Positions 12,130-23,200 of a DNA stretch of 64,000 nucleotides are shown one piece after another (the first letter of the stretch is position 1; every line of letters begins with the position of its first letter). The stretch is from Armigeres subalbatus. Lineage: Eukaryota; Arthropoda; Insecta; Diptera; Culicidae. The notes under the pieces are model-generated. The model was not told where the DNA came from and ran no database searches. It worked only from the letters and a program-made list of their open reading frames with translations. Where the stretch lies: assembly GCF_024139115.2 (NCBI RefSeq), contig NW_026943174.1, positions 150,812 to 214,811 of the forward strand. Reading direction: 5' to 3'. Position numbers and translations under genes: made by a program.

Positions 12130-12720
12130 TTAGCTCGTGCCGATTGACCGAGGAGCCATGTTCGTGATGAAGATGTCGAGCGTTGCATGGGCCCCGGACC
12201 GTGTCAACCGAGTAGGGCTGTCAAGGCTCAGGATGGTGAGGTAGCACTCTAGTTCGTCGTTGGACCAGACAACTCCGTTCCGGTTTGAGACTGTGTTTCC
12301 ACACAATTGGTGCTTTGCGTTCAGGCCTCCGGCGATGATGAACTGCCACTGCCACCGAGTGAGCTTGACTATATCCCTTCGTAGTTTGGCCGACGTGCCA
12401 TAGTCGACTTTGGCTTGTGTGGGACAGTAAGCCACTACGAAAATGACGACTCCAACGGAGGTGGTGACTTCCACTCCAACGGCTTCGATGAATTTGAGCT
12501 GGAAGTCCGCCAGCAGGCAGCAAGCGATTTTGCTCCGCAAGGCGATTGCCACTCCTTCTCTTCTGGAGCTTATTCGATCGAATCTTACCAGCCTAAAATC
12601 CGGAATTGTTGCACTTACCTCGGGCTTCAGGTAGGTTTCGGTGATGAAAGCCGCGTTAATTTCCTTTTCCTGAAGGAAATCGCTGAGCTCGATGATTTTG
12701 CTCTTTAGTGAGCAAGCGTT
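12130..12720 (-). pseudogene. Jockey-type AP endonuclease domain, catalytic Asp lost
   Basis: This is the apurinic-like endonuclease that nicks target DNA for LINE insertion. The minus strand reads NWNACSLKSKIIELSDFLQE at the N terminus (catalytic Asn region), AAFITETYL (the ITET Glu block), then AYCPTQ and IIAGGLNAKHQL at 12334-12299. The conserved motif here is GDLNAKH, so the catalytic Asp is replaced by Gly. The domain ends with SPTRLTRSGAHATLDIFITN. The SDH block is not found in this frame. The open frame extends upstream to 13029, but the part before NWNACS shows no domain and lies in a degenerate tandem repeat. Confidence 0.88.
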
Positions 12721-12739
12721 CCAATTGGTTTTCCATTTC

Positions 12740-13388
12740 TTGGTTAGGTGATCTCCATGTGGCCTTATACGTAGTTTGCGTAAAAACTCCTGGTATGTCT
12801 GTAAAGTGCAAAAGACCGGAAGATCACGGAGTGCCAGGAGATCCTGCGGTAGACGTTTGTAGACCAAAACATGTCTTGCGACAGCTCTTTCTTCATGGTT
12901 TCTCACGAATAATCTTCTGATGAGTCTGTGAAGAACAATTGACATTTTAGGACACTCCGGAGCCTCATGGACTGCCCTTTGTGAGCCAGTATTTGTGGAT
13001 ATTACCGTTCTATGCCCAAACTCTTTCAAGTTTTTAAAACTTCCTTCGTGGTTTCTCGTAAATAAATTTCTGTCAAATAATCTCAGTTTACACTTTCGAG
13101 TTCTGCAAAGGGCGATAGATCTTTAATTGGACGCTCCTGGGACCTCACCTGCCCTCGGGGAATCATTAGGAGGGTACATTTTGTTTTGAGAATGAAACTC
13201 TACATTTCTTGTTGATGAGTTTGTAAACAACGAAATATCTCATTGTTAACTCCGGGAACCTCACGGAGTGCTTCAGCGGAATCTGTAGGACGAGAGATTC
13301 TCTTTTGCAGACCAAAACTTTGTGAAGTGTTATAGGCCTCAGCTCTCGAAACCTCACGGAGCGCCTCAGGATATACGTTTTTGACATT
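12740..13388. repeat. Degenerate tandem repeat upstream of the Jockey endonuclease
   Basis: Phrases recur at intervals: 'cagaccaaaactttgtg' and 'tagaccaaaacatgtcttg', 'gatgagtctgtgaag' and 'gatgagtttgtaaac', 'cctcacggagtg' and 'cctcacggagcg'. This suggests a worn tandem repeat of roughly 120-150 bp. No protein domain is visible. Confidence 0.5.
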
Positions 13389-13455
13389 TGAAAATCAATC
13401 TTGCATCAAAACCAGAAAAATTCAAACCAATTTCTCAAATCATCTCAGTTTACAC

Positions 13456-13711
13456 AGAATAGGCCTTTACAAAATAAACCAAAGTTGATTGGTCAAAGAA
13501 AATAAATTAGTCGATTATAGAAACCGACCGAATAGAAACAAACACATTACATAACAAATGATGCAAACATTCAAATGATTATCTGGTCGACAGCACATTT
13601 GTATTCGTTATGCACATGTGTTGCTATTGTGGTTTTCGACATCTAAAAACGACTGTTGACTGGCTAGTTGTTTAATTGGGAAAATTCCGAGATTTTTTGG
13701 TCACAAAGTAG
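13456..13711. other. Unassigned single-copy-like stretch
   Basis: AT-rich sequence between two satellite pieces. No domain, inverted ends or tandem structure seen. Confidence 0.4.
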
Positions 13712-13822
13712 AATCTTGCATCAAAATCAAAAAATTCCAACAAATTTCTCAGTTTACACTTTCTAAATCTATACTCTGGGCAACAGCTGATCTTGTTCAT
13801 GCAGTCATGTGTAGAACTTACC

Positions 13823-13847
13823 NNNNNNNNNNNNNNNNNNNNNNNNN
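13823..13847. other. Assembly gap, 25 N
   Basis: Exactly 25 undefined bases follow a satellite piece. On the far side the sequence enters a damaged Feilai SINE. The true gap size is unknown. Confidence 0.99.
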
Positions 13848-13856
13848 ACGAAGTTA

Positions 13857-14112
13857 CGTATTGCTGTAAGACGCGCAGCTACAGCAAGACCATGCTGAGG
13901 GTGGTCTTGTTCGATTCTGGTGCCGTCTCAGGCAATTTTGGATTGAAATATGTCTCCGTGCATGCGCGCATCATCGTGCTAGCCCCATGATACGAATGCA
14001 AAATGGTATCTTGCTTGAAACCTCGCAGTTACTAACTGTGGAAGAACTTATGAATTAAGCTGCGAGGCGGCTTTGTCCCCAGTGTGATGTAATCAATAAG
14101 AAAAGAAGAAGA
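13857..14112 (+). mobile_element. Feilai-type SINE, diverged copy
   Basis: The copy has 'gtaagacgcgcagctac', 'catgctgagggtgg', 'ttcgattctggtgccg', 'gcaatttt ggattg'-like text, 'aactgtggaagaactta', 'aagctgcgaggcggctttgt' and an (A/G)-rich GAAGAAGA tail. The 5' A box is partly lost beside the gap. Compared with the copies at 56935 and 61067 it has many small indels. Confidence 0.85.
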
Positions 14113-16324
14113 TGTGTTGATAGTGGAGTGATGATAGGATTGAGCGCCTGTCTGAGTCGTGAGGGGATACAGTAGCATTTTGAGTTCATATGTTTCTCTA
14201 AGGAGATAGTAGAATTAGCGTCGTCTGGTCCATGTGGTGCGCTGTGCTGATATGACTTTTTTAATTTGTGCACTAATGTAATGATAGGGGATTGAGCGCT
14301 GTCTGAGTCAATGAGGGCGGGCGCAGTATCGATATGAGTTCAATTTGGTTGCACTTGTGATGATTGTGATTGAGTGTCAATTGAGTCAATGAGGCGGATC
14401 GCAGTGTCGATATGAGATCAATTTTGTTGTACTTATGTGATGATTGTGGATTGAGTGCTCGTCTGAGTCAATGAGGAGGGCACAGTGTCGATATGAGTTC
14501 AATTTGTTGCATTTATGTGATGATAGTGGATTGAGGGTCGTCTGAGTCCATGAGGTCGGGCACAGTAGCATTTTGAGTTTAATTTGGTTTCTCTAAGGAG
14601 ATAGTAAAGTGAGCGCTCGTTTGTTGATTTTGGAGTGATGATAGTGGATTGAGCGCTCGTCTGAGTCCGTGAGGGCGAGCACAGTAGCATTTTGAGTTCA
14701 ATTACTCTGGAGATAGTAGAATTAGCGCCGCCTGAGTCCATGGGTGGGCGCTGTGTCGATATGACTTTAATTTGCTGCACTTATGTAGTGAAGTGGATTG
14801 AGCGCCTGTCTGAGTCAATGAGGGCGGCGCAGTATCGATATGAGTTCAATTTGTGTACTTATGTGATGATTGTGGATTGAGTGCTCGTCTGAGTCAATGA
14901 GGGCGAGGACAGTCGATAAGAGTTCAATTTGGTTTATCTTATGTGATGATATGGATTGAGGCTCTTCCAAGTCGCAGAGGGCGGGCAAAGTAGCATTTGA
15001 GTTTAATTTGGTTTCTATGAGATAGTAAAATGGAGCGCCTGTTTGAATCCTTCGGGCGGTCGCAGTGCCGATTTGAGTTCAATTTGGTTGCACTTATGTG
15101 ATAAGTGCATTGAGGTACGTCTGAGTCAATGAGTGGGCGCAATGTCGATATGAGTTAATTTGGTTGTCTTGCGTGATGATAGTGGATTGATCGTTCGTCT
15201 GAGTCCATGAGGTCGGGCGCAGTATCGATATGAGTTCAATTTGTTGCACTTTGTGATGATAGGATTGAGCGCTCGTCTGAGCTGCAATGAGGGTTTAAAT
15301 CGACATGAGTTCAATATTGCACTTTATGTATGATAGTGGATTGAGCGCTCGTCTGAGTCCATGAGGGTGGGCTGTTTCGATATGAGTTCAAATTGGTTGC
15401 AATTTATGTGATGATAGTGGATTGACGGATTGTTTGAGTCAATGGGTGGGCGCTGTGTCGATGCGTCTCAATTTGGTTGCACTTATGTGATGATAGTGGA
15501 TGAGCTCGTCTGAGTCAATGAGGGCGGGCGCAGATCGATATGAGTTCAATTTGGTTGCACTTTATGTGATGATATTGATTGAGCGCTCGTCTGAGTCCAT
15601 GAGGGGGCAGAAGCAGAATTTTGAATTAAATTTGCTTTCTAAGGAGATAGGTAAAATGAGCGCTCGTTTGAATCTCTTGGGCGGTCCAGTGTCATATGAG
15701 TAAAATTTGGTTGCACCTATGTGATGATAGTGGATTGAGCGCCTCGTCTGAGTCCATGAGGGCGGGCACAGTATCATTTTGAATTAAATTTGGTTTCTCT
15801 AAGGAGATAGTAAACGAGCGCTCGTTGAATCCTTGGGGTGGTCGGTGTCGATGAGTTCAACTTGATTGACTCTATGGATGATAGTGCATTGAGAATGTCT
15901 GAGCCAATGAGGGCGGAAGCAGTCGATATGAGATCAATTTGGTTGCACTTGGTGAGGATAGTGGATTGAGCGATCGTTCGAGTCAATGAGGGCGGGAGTA
16001 TCGATATGATGAATTTGGTTGCACTTATAATGATAGTGGATTGAGCGCTCGTCTGAGTCCTGAGGGCGGCCGGGTATTTTGAGTTAAATTTGGTTTCTCT
16101 AAGGAGATAGAAATGAGCGCCTCGTGTGAATCCTGAGGCGGTCGCAGTGTCGATATAAGTTCAATTTGTTTGCACTCATGTGATGATAGTGGAGAGCGCT
16201 CGTCTGAGTCCAGGGCGACAGTAGCATTTTGAGTTTATTTAGTTTTTCAATGGAGATAGTAGAATGAGCGCTCTGAACTTTGGAGGCGGTCGTAGTCGAT
16301 ATGTAAACAATTTGTTAAACAGGG

Positions 16325-16729
16325 GGTCCTAGTAGGCTGCTCACATTCGCCTCATAAGCGAATGGTCATGGGTTCGATTCCAGCCCTCCACCAACACCCT
16401 CAGTCGCCAGAGGCAGTCCGTACGGTGGCGTTTTGGGAACGCGCCTCACCGACACGGCTACCTGATGACGACTGACAAACTTTCTTCCGAGGCATTCCTC
16501 CAACGTTCTTCGATTGATGGCAACCGAACAAAGCACGATCACGGATTACCAAATGGACAAATGGCACACAATGGACTCACGATGATATGGACTGGCAACG
16601 AACAATAATAACGAATCTGACATCTAAAATAGATTCTGTGTGGACTCTGACAGCACAGTACCAACAGTGGATCACGGCACAGTAGCGGTTAAGAACACAG
16701 AGTGCCTACCAACAACATATGTAAAAAAA
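16325..16729 (+). mobile_element. tRNA-Met-derived SINE inside the satellite
   Basis: The 5' end is tRNA-like: a 5-bp anticodon stem TTCGC/GCGAA closes the loop CTCATAA, giving anticodon CAT (Met), followed by GGTTCGATTCC, an RNA polymerase III B box. The remaining ~330 bp is unrelated to tRNA and ends in an A-rich run (about 16720-16728). Structure and length fit a SINE. It differs in sequence from Feilai. Confidence 0.75.
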
Positions 16730-17656
16730 AAATTGGTTCAACTTATGTGTTGGTAGTGGATTGAGCGCACGTCTGAGTCAATGGAGGCGGGCGTGGTCGA
16801 TATGAGATCAATTTGTGCAAATATGTGATGATAGCGGATTGAGCCGTCTGAGTCCATGAGGGCGGACAGTAGCATTTTGAGTTCAATTAGCTTTCTAAGC
16901 AATAGTAATGATGCCTGTGAACTTTGGCGGTCGCAGTGTCGATATGAGATCAATTTGTTGTACTTATGGTGATAGTGTATTGAGCGCCTGTCTAAGTCCA
17001 TGAGGCCGGGCGCTGTGTCGATATACCATCCATTTGGTTGCACTTTTGTGATTATAGTGGATTGAGCGCTCGTCTGAGTTCAGGAGAGCGGACAGTAGTA
17101 TTTTGAGTTCAATTTGGTTTCTCAGAGATAGCAGATTGAGCGCTCTTTGAATCCTTGGGGCGGTCGATGGTGTCGATGAGCGGGACAGTAGCATTTGAGT
17201 TCATTTAGGTTCTCCAAGCGATAGTAGAAGAGCGCTCATTTGAATCCTTTGAGACGGTCGCAGTGTCGATATGAGATCAATTTGGTTGTATTATGTGATG
17301 ATAGTAGATTGAGCGTACGTCTGAGTCAATGAGGGCGAGCGCAGTGTCGATATGAGATCAATTTGTTGCACTTATGCGATGATAGTGGATTGAGCGCTCG
17401 TCTGAGTCCATGAGGGCGGGACAGTAACATTTTGAGTTCAATTCGTTTTCATGAAGATAGTGGAATGAGCGCTCGTTTGAATCTTGGCGGTCGCAGTGTC
17501 GATATGTGTTCAATTTGTTTACTACTTATGTGATAATAGTGGATTGAGGCTCGTCTGAGTCCATGAGGCGGGCAGTAGCATTTTGAGTTCAATTATGTTT
17601 CTCTAAGGCGATGGTAGAATGATCCGTTTGAAATCCTTGGGGTATCAATGCGATGA

Positions 17657-17877
17657 GATCAATTCAATTATTTTAATAAATCAAAATTTATTTCTTATTT
17701 CAGCAATCGTACAATACTTTTAATAACATTTACTAACTCGTCTCATAGTTTTAATCCACAATAAATAGAAGAGATTGTTGAAACCCGATAAAATTTAGAA
17801 AAAAGTGATATTGTAAAGACCTCACTATTAGCAGCAGGACTTTGCGATTTCGTAGAACCTCTTATAGTTGGGAAAGG
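17657..17877 (+). repeat. Duplicated non-satellite block, copy 1
   Basis: This 221-bp AT-rich block matches 18331-18553 throughout ('ttttaataacatttactaac', 'aaacccgataaaatttagaa', 'cttatagttgggaaa'). Each copy is preceded by a degenerate monomer ending 'gatcaatt'. The satellite plus block was duplicated as a ~675-bp unit. Confidence 0.85.
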
Positions 17878-18330
17878 TATCGATATGAGTTCAATTTGCT
17901 GCACTTATGTGATGATAGTGGATTGAGCGCTCGTCTGAGTCCATGAGAGCGGGCACAGTAGTATTTTGAGTTCAATTTGGTTTCTAAGGAGAAGCAGATT
18001 GAGCGCTCGTTTGAATCCTTGGGGTCGGTCACAGTATCGATATGCGATAAATTTGGTTGTACTTATGTGATGATAGTAGATTGAGCGCACGTTTGAGTCA
18101 ATGAGGGCGGGCACAGCAGCATTTTGAGTTCAATTAGGTTTCTCGGCGATAGTAGAATGAGCGCCTGTTTGAACTTTGGGGCGGTCGCAGTGTCGATATG
18201 AGATCAATTTGGTTGTACTGCTCGTTCGAGTCCTTGAGGGCGGGCACAGTAGCATTTTGAGTTCAATTATGTTTCTCAAAGCGATAGTAGAATGAGCGCC
18301 TGTTTGAATCCTTGGGTCATATGTTGATGC

Positions 18331-18553
18331 GAGATCAATTAATTTATTTTAATAAACCTAAAATTTATTTTCATTTCAGCAATCTGTACACTACTTTTAA
18401 TAACATTTACTAACTGTTCTTAGTTTTCACATCCCAATAAATAGAAGTAGATTGTTAGAAACCCGGATAAAATTTAGAAAAAAAGGATATTGTAAAGACT
18501 CAGCTATTAGCAGAGGATTTCGGATTTCGTAGAAACCTCTTATAGTTGGGAAA
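18331..18553 (+). repeat. Duplicated non-satellite block, copy 2
   Basis: The second copy of the 17657-17877 block marks the distal edge of the array. The sequence then continues into non-repeated DNA, so the block is probably the original flanking sequence of the satellite. Confidence 0.85.
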
Positions 18554-20030
18554 AAATATTTGAAAAGAATTTCTGTCTAATTGAATATTGGTTTTCTGAC
18601 TTAGATACAAAAGTTGAAAGTTTAATCACATCGTGAACCAATGGTAACAGAATCCTGAATTGGCATTAAAACATTTTCACTTGTTGAAACTCAAAAATAT
18701 GAAGTGTGATAGTACGGTTTAAAAAAAACACGAGGACATAGGAGGAGGGGTCAAAATCTAAAAAATGTGGATTTAGCAGTAGAGAGAGACATAGCCATTG
18801 AACTAATTCTTCATAAATATAATTTATTTTGATTAAAAGTATGAAAATTTTCAATGAAATTGTTATGGATACATTCAGTACAAGCAAGATGTATATATTT
18901 TCTACATGTCTTCCAAAAGGCACAATTTCCATCGTGGTATACAAGACCCCCTAAGATAATTCTCATTGCACATGGTTAAATTCATCTACCCGAAATGAAG
19001 TTCAAACAAGTCAAAATTAAGTTCATTCCTAAATTAAGTTAATTCTCATCGTTGCTGGGGAAGCCAAAATTTTGTCGAATGGGTCAGCCTGAGCTTTAGA
19101 TTTCATTTTAGTATTTGATTTTGCGTTTGATCATGTGTAGAAAAGTATCTGAATTTAAGTTGTTTCAATTAACGAAAGGATTGAATAGGTTCAAAAACCT
19201 AAGTTTGAGATAAACCTTTCAACCCAATTTTAATTCCCATCGAACTGCTATCGTTAGGTGGTTTACTTTTTCTGTTTCTGATCATCGGGTGGAATGAGAC
19301 AACTAAAACAACTCAAAAATTAGGTTGTTTGATCGATCCGTGTATAATAACCATATTTCATCATATTGCTTTTTGAAATGTAATTTAAATGAATAATCTA
19401 TTAACGAAAACAAACCTTTTTGTTTCTTTATTTTGTATCTTTATAAAGAAGACATTCAGCCCTAGGCTGGCTCGACTCCAATAAATCTTTCTAAATTCAA
19501 TTATACAAAAAGTGAACAGTACTGCCATGATATCGCGATTGACGTAATAAACTTTCAAAATTCTAGCTAATTTAACTTACTTTCGCATTTACTACGGTAA
19601 TTCAATCGTTGTAACATCGATATTGCATGTCTCAAACCTCATTTAAGTTTTTAGTTTAAATTGTTTAAGATTTGCGACATTTGTCTCAGTTCCAAATATC
19701 AACTATAAAATCATGGGCAGATTAACCCAACATTTTATATTAAATATTCAAAAAAGTAAAGTTCATTTAATCATCGTACAATGTTCTGTGAAATGTTCTA
19801 ACATACCAACAATCGAGGATCAGAACCAATTTCAAATCGAATGTCGAATGTCGTAGGTGTATTTTCCTATAAATTTGACTCAAAGCCCCTGAAAACATCT
19901 AATCAAATGCGCAGCTTATGCTACAAGCGATTGAGCTGAAATTTTGAGGTTGATATTCTCACCATAAGACACAATCCAGGGGGGCGAATTGACAACTTTT
20001 TGTTTCCTGGCGAGTTACTGATACCTTGCG
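18554..20030. other. Unassigned AT-rich region
   Basis: No domain or tandem structure on either strand. The 92-codon minus-strand frame at 18666-18944 is hydrophobic by composition and matches nothing I know. Confidence 0.5.
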
Positions 20031-20031
20031 T

Positions 20032-20770
20032 GGGCGCGCGTTCATAGTGACTTGAGCGCTTGCCATCCTAGATGGCAAACACAGCACGAGTTTGAGTTCA
20101 AATATGTTGCACTGAGACGTTCATAGTGACTGAGCGCTCGCCAGAGTCCAAGAGAGCGGACACATCAGAATTTAGGCAAAATTGTTACTCTGAGACGTTC
20201 ATAGTGAATTAATACCTATTTCTTCATATCGACTTATCTGCTTTTGTAAAAGATAAACCGTCGATTTGATCTGATACACTTCCACGCTACATTACCATCT
20301 ACACGTAAGTGAAGGCTTCGGCTACCTGTTATGGTGTTGGTTTGCGGGAGTGCCATTCGATTCGTCAAATCGACGTTTGAATCTTTGTTTACAAAACCAG
20401 ATAAGTCGTTTTGAAAATTGTTATTTAATTGAGTGCCCCCAGAGTCCCATAAGGGCGGACACAGCATTATTACTCTGATTCGTCATAGTGACTTGAGCGC
20501 TTATCAGAGTCCCATGAGGGCGAACACAGCAAAGTTTGAGTCTAAATCTGTTGCACTGAGACGTTCATAGTGAATTGACGCGCCAGAGTCCCATAAGGGG
20601 AAAACAACATGAATTTGAGTACAAGATTGTTACTCTGAGACGTTATAGAGAATTGAGGCTCGCCAGAGCCCCAAGAGGGCGGATATATCGAGTTTGAGTT
20701 CAAACTGTTGCCTTGAGACGTTCATAGTGTCTTGAGCCTCGCCAGAGCCCCATGAGGGCATGATTCTGAT
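20032..20770 (+). repeat. ~90-bp satellite array related to the 14-18-kb array
   Basis: About seven monomers: 'actgagacgttcatagtga', 'ttgagcgctcgccagagtcc', 'catgagggcggacacagca', 'gtttgagttcaaat'. They align with the 14-18-kb monomer (shared 'ttgagcgctcg', 'gagtcc', 'atgagggcgg', 'cacag', 'ttgagttcaa'), differing mainly in the 'gacgttcatag' part. A MITE interrupts the array at 20213-20424. Confidence 0.9.
20213..20424. mobile_element. TTAA-flanked MITE inside the satellite
   Basis: TTAA lies on both sides (20209-20212 and 20425-20428). Subterminal inverted repeats are clear: CGACTTATCTGCTTTTGTAA on the left pairs with the reverse complement of CGACTTATCTGGTTTTGTAA on the right, and both go on to CGTCGATT. 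The outermost ~20 bp are only loosely inverted. A TTAA target fits piggyBac-type transposition. A short minus-strand frame across it is not a gene. Confidence 0.65.
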
Positions 20771-20830
20771 TCGATTTGATTACAGTTTGCTACGGTTGCT
20801 AGGTTAATAGGTGCTGATAGTTGCTCATGG

Positions 20831-20908
20831 GTCTCTCCTTAGCGTGCGGTAAGACGCGCGGCTACAAAGCAAGACCATGCTGAGGGTGGCTGGGTCGATT
20901 CCTAGTAA
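20831..20908 (+). mobile_element. Feilai SINE, 5' fragment
   Basis: 'ccttagcgtgcggtaagacg' (A box), 'aagcaagaccatgctgaggg' and 'tggctgggtcgattcc' (B box with one base missing) are present, then the match stops. Only the tRNA-related head survives. Confidence 0.8.
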
Positions 20909-22590
20909 ATTAGTAAATAGTTTGTTGGTCGATTGATGAACATTTAAAATTGAAATTTAAGCCGGTACAAAATATTAGTTTTCATTTTACGTGACATCAC
21001 GATAACAAATTTGTTCTTTAGACAACGGACAGCACTCTCATGCAACACTTTGTTGATTAGTGATAAATTTTCCGATGCCGAAAAAAATCTTTTACTAGGT
21101 AGGAATCAAACCGATATCACAGCACATGCCACTAGACGATTGAAGTTACCCAGAAGCATTTAAACGTCCAAAACACATGGGCGTAAACTGTTAATGAAGT
21201 AAAGCTAGGAGGTGAAAACAAGTATTTTTGTGAATGTTTGTTCAATGAAGATAGTATCTAAATGTGGAGACGAAACTTAAAAAAAGGAAAAATGTCGTGC
21301 AGAGAAATTCAACGGACGCGGACGTAAAGACATTTGTTCAGTTTGTTGAGTTGAGTCGATTGGTATATAATACTATGGTCAAGACCTTTTTATGAAAAGT
21401 TCGTTGTCGGAGGAATGATAGCCTTTCTTTACAGCAAATGATCAGAGTGCAAAATTTTCCCAAAAGCATTGCAAATTAGTGAAAATATCTTCAGAAGTTT
21501 ACTGGATACGGTTTGAAGCTAGTTCAAAAAGCATTCTAAGTGGGCGGTATTTCCTAGAAAATGTTTTAATGATATGAGGTAAATAGAAAGGCTAGCTTCA
21601 AAGTTAGGCATTTCGTATGAAAAACAACCTTTGTTGAGGCAGTTATCAATTCGAGGCGCGTAGGACCTCAAATTAAAGAGTTTCTATAAATTTTGATAAA
21701 AATGCATTGGTATTAAATGAGAGATTTGATAGACAATAAAAACTTGACTTGGACAGAGGCGGAGTAATCAAGAAAAATAATCAAATATTCACAAAAAGAT
21801 TGAAATTTCGATCAATGTTTTACTCATCAACATAATTGTTTTGAAAGAAGTACATAAACCTGTAAAAATCATAATACGATGCATTACATTCAATGATTTT
21901 AGAAAGCGAAATTTCTGGTATTTTGAAAACTATAGGAGTTCGTTCCAACACAGTGTATATTTTGAAGATCCTATTTCATAGAGTCACTTTCATTCTAACA
22001 TCCAATTGAACTCGAGCAAAAACGATGCACGCGCCACGAGTGATCGATTGGCCAACTAATAATTATTTGAATTGACCAGTAAATTAGTAAACGATGGAAT
22101 TTGAGAGTGTTATGTCTGTTTGTCTGTGCTTTACATATGAATTCTTGTTTATGCAGATGATGATTAATCAAACTAATTTCTGGTGTTACTATGGCGGTAT
22201 TACGTGTTTTGTTTGATCTAGAATAAGTATTAAATTGAATTTATTCATACTTAGGCGTAAGTCTAAATCAATAAAGTTTGATAAGCGATTTTCCAAGGGC
22301 GCAAAATTTTAAATTTATGAGTAACCAGCCATGATTTGCCATGACAGCACTGGAATGGTGTATGATATGGTATCCAGATGTCCATTGAGTTATATGACTT
22401 CAATCATTATTCATACAATCTATTACAGACTTTTAAGTTCACAAAACGTCATGAAAATCGTAACGACTGAACTACTTGATCATCCAAGTGCGTTAGCGCA
22501 GAACAAATCGCAGGTTAACCTTATTGTCATTATGCATCTTGACTCAAGATCATTTTAGAGGATCTTGGACATTGGATTTCATGTTCATGG
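20909..22590. other. Unassigned region
   Basis: AT-rich, no recognisable coding motif, no strong tandem or inverted repeat. A 75-codon frame at 22331-22558 has no supporting feature. Confidence 0.5.
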
Positions 22591-22599
22591 AAATTAAGA

Positions 22600-23200
22600 A
22601 CATATGCCTATTACACCGGATGGGGTAAGTACGATGTGAGGGTATGTCGAAAGTCCTGATTGACCTGGTAGATACTATGAACTAACTCAACTAACTGAAC
22701 TAACAAACAGAATTTTGGAGTATCTCGAAGATCCGTATTCTCGAAAATTTAGTTTGCATGATTTGTATATGCCTATTGAACCGGATTGGTGGAGTACCTA
22801 TACTGGCGATGAGGACGGTAAATACCGTGGGCTGAACTCCAGTGCGTTTGGAGTACCTTGAGCATCTCGTATTCAAGAAAATAGGCTTTGCATGATGCGT
22901 ATATGCTTATTGAATCAGATTGATTTTGAATGACGATGTGGACATTACAAAAGCTTTGATTGATTTGATAGATATCGTGGGCTGAACTCCAGAACGATTT
23001 TTAGCACCTTGAGCAACTCGTATCCAGGAAAATAGGGTTTGCATGATGCGTATATGCCTATTGAATCGGTTTGAGGATAGCGCGATAAGGACATTGCTAA
23101 AACTTTTGTTGATCCGGCAGGTGCCGTGGGCTGAACTCAGAACGTTTTGGAGTACCTTGAAAATCTTCCTTTCTGATCGAATTCTTGGTGAAATTCGGAA
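22600..23200 (+). repeat. ~150-bp tandem repeat, about four copies
   Basis: Recurrent phrases are 'tgcatgatgcgtatatgcct', 'attgaatcgg', 'gataaggacatt', 'ccgtgggctgaactccag', 'ttggagtaccttgagca'. The part 'acattacaaaagctttgatt gatttg' resembles 'acatcatgaaggctttggtt gatttg' of the 62-63.6-kb array, so it may be a distant relative of the giant-foldback repeat unit. The minus frame 22907-23383 lies inside the repeat. Confidence 0.7.

Larger units (their letters stand above)
9990..12740 (-). mobile_element. Jockey-clade non-LTR retrotransposon ORF2 region, broken
   Basis: Read on the minus strand, the order is endonuclease (about 12720-12130), linker (about 12100-11560), reverse transcriptase (about 11517-10600) and C-terminal part (about 10400-10060). 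The order and motifs match ORF2 of Jockey-clade LINEs. The reading frame is broken many times, and pieces of the 3.7-7.2-kb satellite interrupt it (listed separately). The end near 9990-10060 carries no clear poly(A). Confidence 0.85.
10211..13822 (+). repeat. Twelve dispersed pieces of the ~140-bp satellite
   Basis: Pieces of the 3.7-7.2-kb satellite occur, all in the same orientation, at about 10211-10230, 10335-10350, 10393-10504, 10578-10595, 10894-10928, 11079-11115, 11667-11707, 11826-11840, 11933-12072, 13073-13097, 13390-13455 and 13712-13822. They range from 15 to 140 bp, start at arbitrary points of the monomer and have no target duplications I can see. Most interrupt the Jockey element; the last abuts the 25-N gap. 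Confidence 0.9.
14114..18335 (+). repeat. ~80-bp satellite array with two monomer types
   Basis: Roughly 45 monomers. Type 1 reads 'ttgcacttatgtgatgatag', 'tggattgagcgctcgtctga', 'gtccatgagggcgggc', 'cagtgtcgatatgagttcaa'. Type 2 begins 'tttctctaaggagatagtag' and has 'gaatgagcgctcgtttgaat', 'ccttggggcggtc'. The types alternate irregularly. The array is broken by a SINE (16325-16729) and a duplicated non-repeat block (17657-17877). Its monomers are related to the 20.0-20.8-kb array. Frames here come only from the repeat. Confidence 0.95.
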
